A program made the position numbers and the translations under genes. Below, piece by piece: positions 21,069 to 32,900 of a stretch of 64,000 bases of DNA. The stretch's first letter is position 1. Each line of letters opens with the position of its first letter. Origin of the DNA: Sclerotinia nivalis (lineage: Eukaryota; Ascomycota; Leotiomycetes; Helotiales; Sclerotiniaceae); NCBI GenBank assembly GCA_029531795.1, contig JAPEIS010000006.1:1612001-1676000 (forward strand). The letters are read 5' to 3'. The notes under the pieces are model-generated. The model did no database searches and was not told where the DNA came from. It saw only the letters and a program-made list of their open reading frames with translations.

Positions 21069-22567
21069 AAGTTGCCGGCCTAGGGTGACCCCAGCTCAGC
21101 CCAATCTAGCAAACGTCTCTGTTCCTCTTCTCGTCCTCCAACAGGTGATACCTACAATATAGGTCCGAAGAACAAAGCTGTTCCAAGGTTTGAAAGCTTT
21201 TACCGTATCAAGAAATGGAGGATTTGAAGTGATATCCGTTGAACGGATGCTCTCCACAAGAAAGGGCATCAATACCTATATGCATATGTTAGTAAAGATG
21301 TTCAATTGGCGGATGGTCATCACATACCTCCTTATGGATTAATATACACTGCGTAGGCCGTATGATGTACACAAGGATTGAATGAACATTGAAGATCATT
21401 GTGGATCGAATTGGTGTTGCCGCGCAAGTGCTATTATTATTTTGTGGCTGGTAAATGGTAGGTTGTCATTCATGAAGTGTCATTGATGAATATCCAGACT
21501 TCGAATGTTCAGAATGTTCTTGAATCATCATGCGTTGATCTGAAGTGGGAGCGGAGAGGTTAAGGAAGAAATGCGCCAAAGAAGGAAAGAGCGAGAAAAA
21601 TTTGGCGAGAGATGGAAGGAGGTAGGAAGGGAAGGGAAGGAGCATACACAATGTACATTTACCGATCAAGGGGGGTGTGTGTACCTTTCCTCCATTTTTC
21701 AATTGAAATATTCAATGAATGAAATGCGAAATGCGATATGTTAATGGCTTCATAGAACTTGGACTTGTCATATTTGATTTTTACGAAGCTTCTTATTGTT
21801 TCACATCGAATGGGACATTCGATATTAGAATGATATTCTCCAAGTGCCAATTCCTACCTATTATTTTATTTACCTATAGAGAAAGAGAGATATGATTATT
21901 ACAAACACAATCATCAATCAAATTAATACTGCTGAGGTAAGTTACCAAAAGTTTCCCTCCATCACCCCAGAAATCCAACTTTCATATTCTCATTATCAGT
22001 CTATCAATAGCACACCCAATGGCATAGACCATAACCTGAATTCAAAGATCTAGAATTCAATGTATGAGATGTATTTAAATTGTCAAAAGGATTCAATGTT
22101 TCAAGTCAGTTCAAGGCCAAATAAATTCACCTTAACCACCGCCGGCAGGCCTTTACCGTGAATTTTTTCGAATTCGTGCTCGTGTCGATTCTTAGAGACA
22201 GCATTGCATTAAGATATCCATACCTCAATTGCGAACATCAATACCAACTTAGCAACCATAGAACTGGGTAGTCCGATTCATTTTACCTAGAAGTCGTCAT
22301 TACAAAAGGCCACCAAGCTCTTTAACTACAGTCTCTCGACCTCCAGATCTCCTTCGCCTTTGCCCCATTTTGATTTATCTCCAAGTCTCACATGCAGTAG
22401 TCTTTTTGATGTTCATCGCATATACATTACAAGCGCTCTGGGATGGTGAACAAATGCCTTGGATAGTATGAACGAGCAAGTGATGAAATTTGTTAACCGT
22501 CAGTAACCTGATTGTTGTCAGTTCCGCAAGTATAACTTTATTTTTACGATAATTAAATACTCGGAAC

Positions 22568-22835
22568 GTAAACTCCAAGAAGCAATCGATTCTGATACCC
22601 AGAGCAAGACTATGTATTCTTAACCGAGCGCTTCAAGCTGTTGCTGAGCACCTTCGGAGACACTATACGGCACTTGAATCTATACATGAAATTTGGCAAC
22701 ATATCATGAAGCAGCACCGGTGATATAATAATAAAGGCGCTGGAAGTTTGCGCAAAGAGAATATGATGACCTATTGTCTGATGGCTTTGAGCACATTACA
22801 ACGCATTTGAAACAGATCAAAAACAATCTTTGAAA
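22568..22835 (+). mobile_element. Probable relic of a Ty1/copia-type gag region
   Basis: With frameshifts and stops the plus strand reads ERKLQEAIDSDTQSKTM, then ALQAVAEHLRRHYTALESIH, EIWQHIMKQHR, then LRKEYDDLLSDGFEHITTHL and KQIKNNL. The order (tAxEIW..., then a helical segment with EYDDLxxDGxEHIxxHL) resembles the Gag (UBN2-type) region of copia elements. No LTRs, protease or polymerase domains were recognised. Weak but patterned; treat as a decayed fragment. Confidence 0.35.
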
Positions 22836-23135
22836 CCCATTTAGCTGGCGCGGGTGAAATATCTAGAACTAGATGCCATTGATAATCCAGAGACTTTGTT
22901 CCGCGATCTGGAATATTGAAACCATGGGTAGAATTATGGATATCATATATATGGAAGCTAGAATATACTAAACGAAGAGTTTTAAAAATATTGTCGTCCG
23001 TGTAAAAGTAAGTTGCCAACGAAAAGATCTTTCTATCACTACTTAAAAAAGATTTCACATCCTCAAAATTGACGCCCCGCCCGACTATTCAAAGGCTGCC
23101 CGCCCTTGACAGCCAACATGATGTTCGCTGATTTA

Positions 23136-24387
23136 TTACTGCCCCCAACCACCCTTCTTTCGTTTGATACCCCTCTGACATTCACAATTCTCCACGATAT
23201 TCCTGTTTCCACACTTTTCACAATGCCACTCCCGAGTATCTCTGCACTCATCGCATTTCGCGCAGAACGCCCAAAGAATAGTCTGCTTCCATTCATTCTT
23301 ACAAAAACACCAATAATCGTTCTTCGGTTCCGCCATGACCCCAAAAGCTTCTTTAAATAACTCTTTCTTGACATCTTCTCTTTCATCATCAGTAATATCA
23401 GGCCTCATCCACGCCTTTCTTATCCCTCTAAGTTTTCCCGAGAAAACGGGGAAATTGGGTGGGGACAATATATCTCCATATTCGACGCCCATTAGCATGC
23501 TTCTCAATTCTTCTATTGTGTCTGGATGAATCAAATCAAATCTTCCATTCCTCGACTCTTTTCGAATCCATTTCAAGAGGTCGGGACTAGCGGCGATCTT
23601 GAAGTCAGAAGATTTGGGGGATCCAAAGAAAGAAGATAGATCGTTGAGCATGTTGACGCAAGATTCGCATTTGCAGCCGGAGGACGGGGATGGAGAACAG
23701 CCGTGCCCGGACTTGAAACATTTGCAGCGGGTGGAAGAGCATCCGGATCGGCAGTTGCAGGTTGTAACTGCAGGTGGTGGACAAACATAGAGTTCAGGTT
23801 CTGGCAGAGATGAATGAGCGTCGATTTCTGGCTCTGGAGTCATAGGTATCTGCCACGATATTGTTTAGCTGGGAGTTGTCTAAATTGGAGACAGGGCATT
23901 ATACTTCTTTTGGTTCCTGGGAGTTCCTCGGTGTAGGCAGATTGCCGCCGCTAGTGGTCTTGGGAAGGTCAATGAAAGACTGTGTTGCATTGTCAGATAG
24001 ACCTTCCTTACGTTTCGCTGAAAGCGGTTGTGGTGGTGGCTGTCGAGTTTCCTTTGTTGCTGGCACGGGGTTTAAATGTCTCAATGGCAATGGAGATTTC
24101 TCGATGCTCTCAATGACTTCGTCTATAACCGGCGCCGAATCCGTGACTAATGGCTCGGAATGGTTTTCAGGCGGTGACTTTCCTGGTAATTTATCATGAA
24201 TATGCCGTATGCATTTCGTAACATTTCCCTTTCGCAATGCTATCTCAATAACTTGACGTAATTGTGAAGGTTCGAAGTCCACCAATAGATCTTCAATGGT
24301 CTCAGAATTATGTGTAGACTTGCGTCTCTTTGCAGGGTGAGCGGCACTTTCATGCATTGAGCTGTGTTCTGCTTGACTCGACCCCAT
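23136..24387 (-). CDS. CXC-domain (tesmin/TSO1-like) protein 1
   Basis: CXC domains bind zinc and, in LIN54/TSO1 proteins, DNA at cell-cycle promoters. Two exons, 24387-23905 and 23849-23136 (donor GTATAA, branch GCTAAAC, acceptor GGCAG), give 398 residues. The N-terminal part has a basic KRRKS patch and a helical motif (IEDLLVDFEPSQLRQVIEIA), then a disordered Pro-rich stretch. A single CXC motif follows: CNCRSGCSSTRCKCF, then GHGCSP, then GCKCESC. The C-terminal region has ELRSMLMGVEYGD, a helical segment (DEREDVKKELFKEAFGVMAE) and a second zinc-like cluster (FCAKCDECRDTREWHCEKCG). Canonical LIN54-type proteins have two CXC repeats joined by a spacer; this has one. It forms a divergent pair with the paralog at 24958. 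Confidence 0.85.
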
Positions 24388-24957
24388 ACCTATAATTGCA
24401 AGGATACTTAATATACAATGGAAAGAAAAGACAATGGCAACAATGACAACTATGAAGGACAGAGGGATTCGAAAGGAAATATAGACAAGTTTGCAGTATG
24501 AGAAAAGCAAATACTTAACGCGTCCCGCGTGAACGCGTGGGATGAGGGAATGTGATAGATCAGAAATTGGAAATACAATTTCTTCCCTGCCTCTCCTAAC
24601 ATCTTAATGTCTGAAAAACAACATCAGAACTACTCATAGTCGTAGATCAATAGATTGTGAGATATTACATGACATCAAGCAGTCCGTCAATTGTAACGTC
24701 AAATAGCGTGAATGTTCTTGAACTGCACTTTAGCCATGGACAAACGAAGAGAAAACCCCCTTTTCCTTTGACAGGGTTAGCTTAGTCACCGTATAGATTT
24801 TTACACAGACCACCCTCGTGCTCTCGCGTATCCCTACAAATGCGAAACGCGTCTTCCACATCTCCAGAATCTACTCAACAATCAACTACAATCTTCTTGA
24901 TCATTCGCCTGCAGTATACACTTTGCTATATATCTGCCACGGCCTCCGCATCCCAGA
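24388..24957. promoter_or_regulatory. Shared divergent promoter of the two CXC genes with three MCB (ACGCGT) boxes
   Basis: This 570-bp interval separates the two divergent start codons. ACGCGT, the core recognised by MBF-type (Mbp1-Swi6) G1/S regulators, occurs at 24518-24523, 24533-24538 and 24847-24852. The first two are 15 bp apart and near the minus-strand gene; the third is near the plus-strand gene. Regulation is inferred from motif clustering, not shown. Confidence 0.5.
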
Positions 24958-26050
24958 ATGGCTTCATCCAATAAACGAAAGGCAGGAGCACCATCAACAG
25001 AGCGATCTGCTAAAGTTCCTAGGACTGCGCTCGGCATGGAGCATTCAAATTCACAAACATCAATGGCTGCATTGTTCAGAGCGAATAAGCTGGTTCACGA
25101 TTTGAAGGAATCGCAACTTCGTACCATTCTTGTTCAAGCTTATATTTCGCATCCTGAGATAGCTCATGTAGTCGATTTGGAACACGCAAAAATAAATGAA
25201 GCCCCATCAGAATCTGACGCTGAACCGGATCCTGCTCCTGATTTTGCGTCTGATTCTGAACCGGATCATGTTGCTAGTGATCATGCTCGCGAGGGAAGCG
25301 ATAATGATATTTCAGAATCGGAGCACGAATTCGTCAAAAGAAACAGAAAGGTCACAGAAGTAAGGATACGATTAATTTTTATGCCATGCTGACGCGCTTG
25401 CTAATTATTCTTAGCTCAAACAGCGCGGTATCTCGGAATTTTTCTCCTGCTCCTGTAAAAGCGGTTGCGCAAATGGTCAGTGCGAATGTTCTAAGAATTC
25501 CTTCAGTTGTGGTCCAGACTGCAAATGTACCTCATGTGCCAATTACCTAAACAAACTTGCCCTCTTCTTCGGAAAGCAGAGGCTGCGTGCCACAAATTGC
25601 TTTGCGAGCTGGATGAAAGCACAAGGGCCCGATTTGGATCTCGATTCCGCATATACACAAGAGGAACTACGAAGTATGATTATGGGAGTCGATGAAAAGA
25701 AGTATTATGATAAGCCGGAAGGATCCATATTCTACGATGGGTCTGATGAAGAAATACAAGAGCTCGGGAAAACGTGGCTCAAGGCTAAGACTGAAGCAGA
25801 AAGAAAACCAATCCGGATGGCGTTATTCAAGAAGGCATTCCTTGAGGATGGCGTGCATTTCTTCTCCTTCTGCTCTGGTGCATGGGAGGAATCTCACGGT
25901 ACTAATCATTGTCCTGTTTGTGACGAATGTAATGACTGGAGATACTGGCATTGCATGGATTGTGGAAAGTGCCAATATGGTATATCCATCCCTTGTGAGG
26001 GTTGTGGTGGAGTGTCGAATGGGTATCATGATCAATTCGAGTACCTGTAA
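24958..26050 (+). CDS. CXC-domain (tesmin/TSO1-like) protein 2
   Basis: Probable paralog of the divergent gene. Exons 24958-25359 and 25415-26050 (donor GTAAGG, acceptor CTTAG) give 345 residues. N-terminal region: basic, then [20 protein letters not shown] and [13 protein letters not shown], a helix in the same place as the SQLRQVIEIA segment of its partner. An acidic linker (about 85-130) with repeated SD/EPD follows. The single CXC motif is [20 protein letters not shown] with [14 protein letters not shown]. After it come [14 protein letters not shown] (matching ELRSMLMGVE in the partner), [12 protein letters not shown] and a second Cys/His cluster ([20 protein letters not shown] with CEGCGG). 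It likely binds zinc; DNA binding is inferred from the domain. Target genes are unknown. Confidence 0.85.
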
Positions 26051-26539
26051 TGTATTCCGATAGTCTTTGGTTATAAGAACGCCATCTCACTCTCATTTTC
26101 CAATTCAAATTATGTTGAGGCTATGAAGGAAGCTTCCGTTTCATTTGGTAGCGGATAGGCACAATTGATATGGCGAAGCCAAGTTGCGAACACAGTACGT
26201 GATTATATACTATTACTCCAGCACAAGCTGACACCAATACAGTACCGAATGTATCCTCCGAGGTGAGTTCATGATACATGAGCTTTATTGCTCTATATTA
26301 GTCAATCCTCTGAGGCCAACATATTTTTATGAACATGTTGTTCCGGCTACTGGTATCTCAAAGCACTCAAAAAGCAAATGGTAGCGGATTACCAATTATA
26401 AGTTTTATTAAATCCTATTTGTGCTTCCACCAATTCCAGCAGACTTCATCTAAAACCTCAATGCAACGTTTTCGAATATTTTACATATTTCCATAGCACA
26501 GAAGGCATCTCCTCGCCGCTCCATCAGCCTCCTACTCAA
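26051..26539. other. Convergent 3' spacer
   Basis: 490 bp between the stop of CXC protein 2 and the stop of the secreted protein gene on the opposite strand. Probably both 3' UTRs; no other feature is seen. Confidence 0.4.
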
Positions 26540-27250
26540 TCAACAGAACTCGCACTTCTCACTAGGTATCGCCCGATTTGGATACATGGAAATGGAGTCT
26601 CTATAGAAACTTCCAGATTGCCCAAAGTTATTTTGGACATCGAACTCTTGTCCCATGACGTCATCCCAACTAAATTGCCATGTTCCATTGTCGTTGCACT
26701 ACAAAAAAGCAAGTTAGTACTTTTCTAAAAAGGGTTTTTTGCGAAATCAAAGATCTGATTCTGCTTACAGGGGCTAGGCTATCCGCACTATAATTATATA
26801 TTAGTCTACGACTTCATCAACTCAAACACCAGACACAAACTTACGTTCCGCAATTTCCATACAAGTGCGTGATATTGAAGGTAAAATGATTGCCATCAGG
26901 GTATAGACTGAAAGTCACATTGGAATCACCACTGCAGGATGCATCGACTGGATAACCATCGAGTGCGAATCCATAAGCAGTTTGATAGGTATAACTACAT
27001 GTTACATTCAGACCTTGAGGAGCTGGAGTAGGCGTGTCGATCAAGTTGAATGACCAGCTATTTTCTCATGTTAGAAGTCATAGAATCAATTGTTAGGTTG
27101 GAGGGAGAGAACTTACAAGCCGCCAGTGCCGTGTCTGACGTTTCCAATACTGATTTTTTCGACATACCATGGGGCAGGAACCATGAATTGTTGAGCTAGG
27201 CCTGTAGTTATGGCTCCAGCGGAAAAGAGGAGAAGTTTTGAAAAATACAT
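26540..27250 (-). CDS. Small secreted cysteine-containing protein, unknown function
   Basis: Four exons (27250-27117, 27057-26845, 26787-26769, 26698-26540) read in frame to give 174 residues. The third exon is only 19 nt. A signal peptide is clear (MYFSKLLLFSAGAITTGLAQ), leaving a mature protein of about 154 residues. The mature part contains six cysteines, in VTCSYTYQT, DASCSGDS, YGNCGTADS, APCNDNGTW and EKCEFC at the very end, plus several N-glycosylation sequons (NVT, NIT, NGT). No catalytic motif or family was recognised. A secreted, disulphide-bonded protein of this size could be a candidate effector or cell-wall protein; that is inference only. It is convergent with CXC protein 2. Confidence 0.72.
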
Positions 27251-29922
27251 GATGGCTGATAATTGATGAGGGCGAGAAGTTGATACTTTGATGAGAAGTG
27301 ATGATGAGAAGTCAATGATGAGAAGTTTCGTCGAGTACTGCCTTCATTTTTATACTAAAACCACAACAATACTCGACGGCAATAAGAACCTCACGATAAT
27401 GTTACAGCAATCACGACCCACCGTATTCATTCCAGCTCACGCGTGCCAAGCCATCGCTCCTTTCCTCAATACGAAGCCCTAAAATACGAGGTTTGTGTAA
27501 CAGAAGGATTCAACGGAATCTGCGATGCGTACAGGGGAAGCACGTTCCCTAGATACATAATGTGGGTCGAGGATTGAATGGTTGGTAACGTGAATGGTTG
27601 GTAACGTAGTAGTGAAAATATACGGGCTGCATGATGATTTGTCAGGATATTTTCTCGACTCGGCATCGTCATTTTTACTACTTTTGGTCTGGTTAAGTAA
27701 ATGTTTTGAAGGAACTGAGATCGGTATGCCCGATGTGTTGTACTTAAGTGAGGTCTTACAAGAACGGGTGGCGCCGCTGTGGTGTTCAAAAAAACAAAAA
27801 TGTCTTGCAAGCTGTCACCTCGTTTTGAGGAACTAGGTTTCACAATGGCATTGGATCGTAACGTTGTTATTATTATCTATTATAAGCTTTCAGAGGACGG
27901 GAATAAATTACTCGAGTATTAATCCTGAGTCGATATTTTTAACGCATCATATGTTAGCATTTCTCATCATCGTAATGAACTTCCCGTTTTTCTAATGCCC
28001 GTTTTCTGATTCAGCTCCCATCTGTCTGCTGGTTACATCTGATCTGGGCACAGCACATAGTAGTCTACATACTGAACGATGAAGATAGCGGCTGCAAGCA
28101 TCCTATATTCAAAGTGTTTAGTACCATATTTTTCTCGTGCAAACTTGCTCCTTCACATCGCTTTTCTGAGACTTCGCATGGCGGCTGAGAACTCTCAGAG
28201 CTGGTAAATACTGGCAAAGCCTCTTCAAGGTATTCCTTCCAAAAGCCACTATCTCATCCAACCCGTGTCCCGTTCTGTACTCCTTTTGCTTCCCGTCTCA
28301 GTGTCGCCATACCTCAATACATATTAGCACATTTTAACACTCTCATCTCCCCTAACATCAAGCAACTACACACCCATCTTCCAAAAATATCAGACCCAAA
28401 ATTCTCATCCTAACTCCCCCCTCCCTTCCCTCCTAACACTCTTTCCAAACATCAAATATATCACTAATTCCCTCACGGGCAGTATAACTACTAACATCCA
28501 TCTCCAGCTAACATCTCCTCTAAAGTCCTCCCCCTTTCATACCCAACTCAACTAATCCTACCATCGGTATCTCTTTAAAGCTTTCCCATGTTTTTCCTCC
28601 AGATTGATATATACGTGGAATATTGGGTAGAGGAGAAAATTCTATCGGATATCATAGAGCGCTGTATTTCTAGGGGCTGAGAAAAATAGTTTATATTGGA
28701 GTAGAGGCGAGGCGAGGCGAGGTATTGATTACCGCGTGGAAATTCTTGTTCATGCGTTGGATGCGTAATAGAAGATCGGCAAGAGAAAGGTGAAGAAAGA
28801 TTTACTGGAATAAAATTAATTGTAAGAATTGAGAAATACTTGAGAGTGTAATAGATCTAAGTATTATTGGTTTAGATTGGATTTTGGTTGATATGATAAA
28901 TATTTCATAATATCAATACCCATATCCATATCCACACCCACACTAACAAATACATAACTCAAAACTCAAAACTCAAGCAATCCTCTCCATCCTCTTCATC
29001 TTAATATCCCAGTATACCAGTATACCAATACACAACAATCTCCCCAAGACCACAAATCCCCACCACTCACCCGCAAGGTTAACCTCCTCCTAACCTCCTA
29101 ACCTCCTCCTAACCTCCTCCTAACACCATACCTACAACCTATACCCTTGGAATCCAACCCTTCCCCCCATTAAAAAATCACAACTCCTCCTCCTCCTTGT
29201 TCTGAGCTTCTGAGCCACTTTCACAAATCACGACCTATTCCCCAAACCTATCTTTATTCTTTATTCTATATACTCAAACTTTTTTATACTCACACTTAAA
29301 CTTCCACTTATTTATTTATTTCCGGATAAGTAAATACTGGCCTTGAGTTGTGTTTGGGATTTTCGAGTTTTTCGGTTTTTGTTTATATGTATATATCTTT
29401 TTCACAACATACAATACAAAATTCCTCCCAAATAACACACATACTTCCTCTCAAATGCCCCCCTCCCTCCCGCTTCACATTTCACATTTTCCATTGACTT
29501 CTCCCTCACTATTCATTCATGCCGCGAGGGAAAAAAAATCAAGCTTGTTGGAAATTCCAAGTCAGCTTTGTAGATCTTATTGTTTAGACATGTTTTTAAA
29601 AGAGGAATGTATCATGAATTAAAAGCTGAGGATACCAGACACCGAGCCGAAGGGGGCGGTTCAAAGCACAATGTTCTACTATTTGAGAGGAGCATTTTAC
29701 ACACACTCTTCAATGCTTTAGCCTACTCCTATCCTCTTATATAGTCTCATCTAGATAAACTCCTAAGCATCCTCATCCCATCATCCATCCCAATCCCAGA
29801 TTCCTCTATCTCCTCGAATTCAAACAAATCTTGCCTCCCATCTATTAAAAACACCAAACCATCCATGACCCAACTCATTAATCGTTATTAATAACACAAA
29901 AACCCCTTTTGCTCTCGCTCTT
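27251..29922. other. Gene-poor spacer
   Basis: 2.7 kb between the secreted protein start and the 3' end of the 5-phosphatase gene. Open frames are short and overlapping. From about 28330 to 29830 the plus strand is strongly pyrimidine-rich, with a GAGGC repeat near 28703 and an 11-bp AACCTCCTCCT repeat at 29080-29125. No gene is supported. Confidence 0.45.
29080..29125. repeat. AACCTCCTCCT minisatellite
   Basis: Four near-tandem units of AACCTCCTCCT (one shortened to AACCTCCT) within a long pyrimidine-rich tract. Confidence 0.7.
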
Positions 29923-32900
29923 TCAAGGGACAAGGCCTTTCAAGAAAGCTTCCAGTATGTCTCTCCTCCTCTCCTCCAAGATTCTCTTGTCTTTCTGATT
30001 AGCTGGTACATTTTTCCTAAAGACTACACCCACAAATGCTTCCGCAAAAGCTCTATTGACTTCCCTTCTCCTGACGGCAGCCGGATCTTCCGGAAGTGGT
30101 GCTGCTCTTCCCTTCCAACTGAGAGTTCTCTTCACAGAATCGAAACCGCTGCGAACTGCCGTATCAAGAGAACGTCTCACTTTTGGAATTGGTGCTAGTT
30201 CTCCCGCTACTCGCGACAGAGTCGATGTAAGGAATACAAAAGAGATGTTGTGATGCGGTAAAGAAGATAGCACATCTAAAACCCATGCTTTCGTTTCTTC
30301 GATATCAGATAGAGCATTTCCCGGTCGTGCTGCCATACCTGCGTCAATTTGCTCGCATAAGTTCTTAGGTATAATGCCATCGGTGAGATTGCGCAAGAAT
30401 ATTATGAGAACTTCGGCCACAATCTCTAATCGGTGCGCGGCTGGAACGTCGACAGGAAATACATCAAATATGCTCTGATCAGAATCCAGGGCTGTCAACA
30501 CCTTGCCCCTCAAAGTATCCCTAGCAGATTTGCCTTTAAATCGCCAAGTTCTCTCATCAAACGGCCAGCTTGGAGAATCTCTAGGGATCATCGCGCCTTC
30601 TAACATGTTTGAATCAGCAACCACACGATCCGTGAGAGAATCAATGACTTGTGTGAGTTTAAGTAGCTCCCGTGGTGCAGACCAGGTCACTTCTTGGCCT
30701 CTATTAACAGGAGGCCCAGGTTCACCTCGTGGACGTGGTAACAACGCTCGCACGCCGCCTTCTGGTACATGAATGAGTTCATCAACAGACCGCCCTAGAC
30801 AAGATTGCAGCCAATTTCCTTTTATTGGAACAAAATGATCTCTTCCATCTGTGACTCGTAATACCAATACATCTTCGAGTGAGACATCTCCATCATTCAA
30901 TGACTTTACAGAGGAGAAGTCATCAACTAAAACCTCCAATGTAACATTAATGGCATCTCCAGGTTCCAGGGTAATCTCTCGTTTAAGATTTTGTACAGCT
31001 CTATCATCTTCATCCATGGAATACCCGGCAAACCACACACTGAGCCATGGCGGAGCGATTCTGTCTTCTTGGCCTTCGACACTAGGTCTATCAACAAACG
31101 CGAATGTGGATGTGACTTGACTAGTATTTGCGATCGTTATATTTCTACTTGTTCGGTGATCGAACTCAATGTTACCAAAATCAACTACTCCATTTCCGTC
31201 ATTAGAATTTTTCCGAGGTTTATCACTTCGTTGACTTTCCTCTGCATTCTGTGAATGCTCCACAACAATGGTTACTCCAGGCCGGGATTCATTTTCTGCT
31301 CGATCAAGGTCTCTTGCAACCTCTTGCTGTACTTTGGATTTCAACTCCGGTACAACTGCATCATATTCTAATGTAAAGACAGCATCGAGCGGTTTGTGAT
31401 CTGATGATAGGACTCGTTGATGTGAAGTGTAAACATCCAGGGTTATTCGATCCACAAATCCATCTTTAGTTATCACTGGTGCTGCTTCAGTATCCTCCGT
31501 CTCGTCGTATTCGTCGTATTCATCATAATCATCACTCTTAGAAGGTGTGGTGTTTTGCTCGCCATCTTCATCTGGATCATAGCTGAAAAGAACATCTTCA
31601 TCATCTGCGGCATGGTCGATTCCTTGGGCCCTCATTTCCTCATCTTTTTTCCTTGCTAATGCTTCTTCATTTATTTTGGCATCGAATGCCAGCTTGTCTC
31701 TCCGTGTTCGGAATAAAATCCTATCACACCAACTCGGTGCCCTCTTCTTCTCACTGGAATCAAAAATTCCCATGCTTCCTACATCGTATTTGTACGTTGG
31801 AAGGAATGTTACCGGCCCTTCTCTCCACCCATCGTGGAATGCCTTTCGAGCTCTCTGAACATGCCTCAATTGGTCATGTGGTAATAATGAATCAATGGTA
31901 GCCTGTAATGAGGCGGGATCTTGGCTGGGATCTTGCATAAAATCATCTGGATCTGGAAGCGTTGTCACAGTAGAAGAATCATCATTCGGATCGAATGTGC
32001 TACTGCTTTTGCGTGTCTCTTCCTCGGATTCGTCATCACTATCAACAGGCCTTATTACAATTGGTCCTTCGCCAGCATTAATTTCGTTATCGATCTTCTT
32101 TCTTGATGGCGCTCCTATATCATATTCTCCCTTCGTATGAAGCATTAACAATCGTCGAATATCGTCTCCAGGTAACCCTTCCAACCTGAAATTTAGATCT
32201 CCAAACCAGAAAGCAAAGTCTTCGTCCCCAATGCTCTCCTGAGTATCATCTAAAACTCCACCTCGACTTATAGGATCGAAATGCGTCCTTTGCAATATTT
32301 GTGAGACATCCCAGATACGTCTATCCAAATGTGCCTTGTCCGTCCCCGAAGCCAAATGTGAATTGACAAACACTAGACGAGTTGTTTCTCCAATTACTAT
32401 TCTCGTGGTGACAGCGCCTTTGTTTCCTAGATATCCCATAAATCCAGTCCCAACACTGACAGTACTAACAGAACTTATTGTAGGCGCAACAGTTGGGGAG
32501 GCGAATATGAACATGAGTAAACCAGAGAGCTGTTGTTCGACTACCAAAGTATAACCTTCTGGCAAAGCCGCAAGAAGTGATTTCCTCCATGTGGTTGCAG
32601 GATCATTATTTGAATAAACTTTGCCAATATACTCCCTCGCAGACGTGAGCTCAACAACTTCTTGTAGTCCCAAAACATACAAGCCGATATCTTCTCCTCC
32701 AGCAATTATGCCCTCATCGCCATGCGGAATTGTGGACTCCCTCTTATTCCTTCTTGATTCCTGTTCGTTGACACTTTCTATATTTGCCTGGCTCTCATCC
32801 TTCTCAATCGCATTGGCCAATTTGAGCCCAGCTAGTCGTTTGTCGATCCCTTTCCCTTGCACGAACCATCCAGCGAGATCTTTTTCAGTTCCAGGACAAG

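Larger units (their letters stand above)
20820..23135. other. Gene-poor spacer between tRNA-Met and the first CXC gene
   Basis: 2.3 kb containing the tRNA fragment and a probable gag relic (both listed). The remainder is AT-rich with purine-rich ggaagg runs near 21610-21640. No intact gene is seen. Confidence 0.45.

Noticed and set aside
22771..23058. 95-codon minus-strand frame
   Set aside because: It overlaps the gag-like relic on the other strand and lies in AT-rich DNA, with no family match.
29080..29125. Telomere-like repeat
   Set aside because: The unit is AACCTCCTCCT, not the fungal TTAGGG/CCCTAA repeat, and genes continue on both sides.
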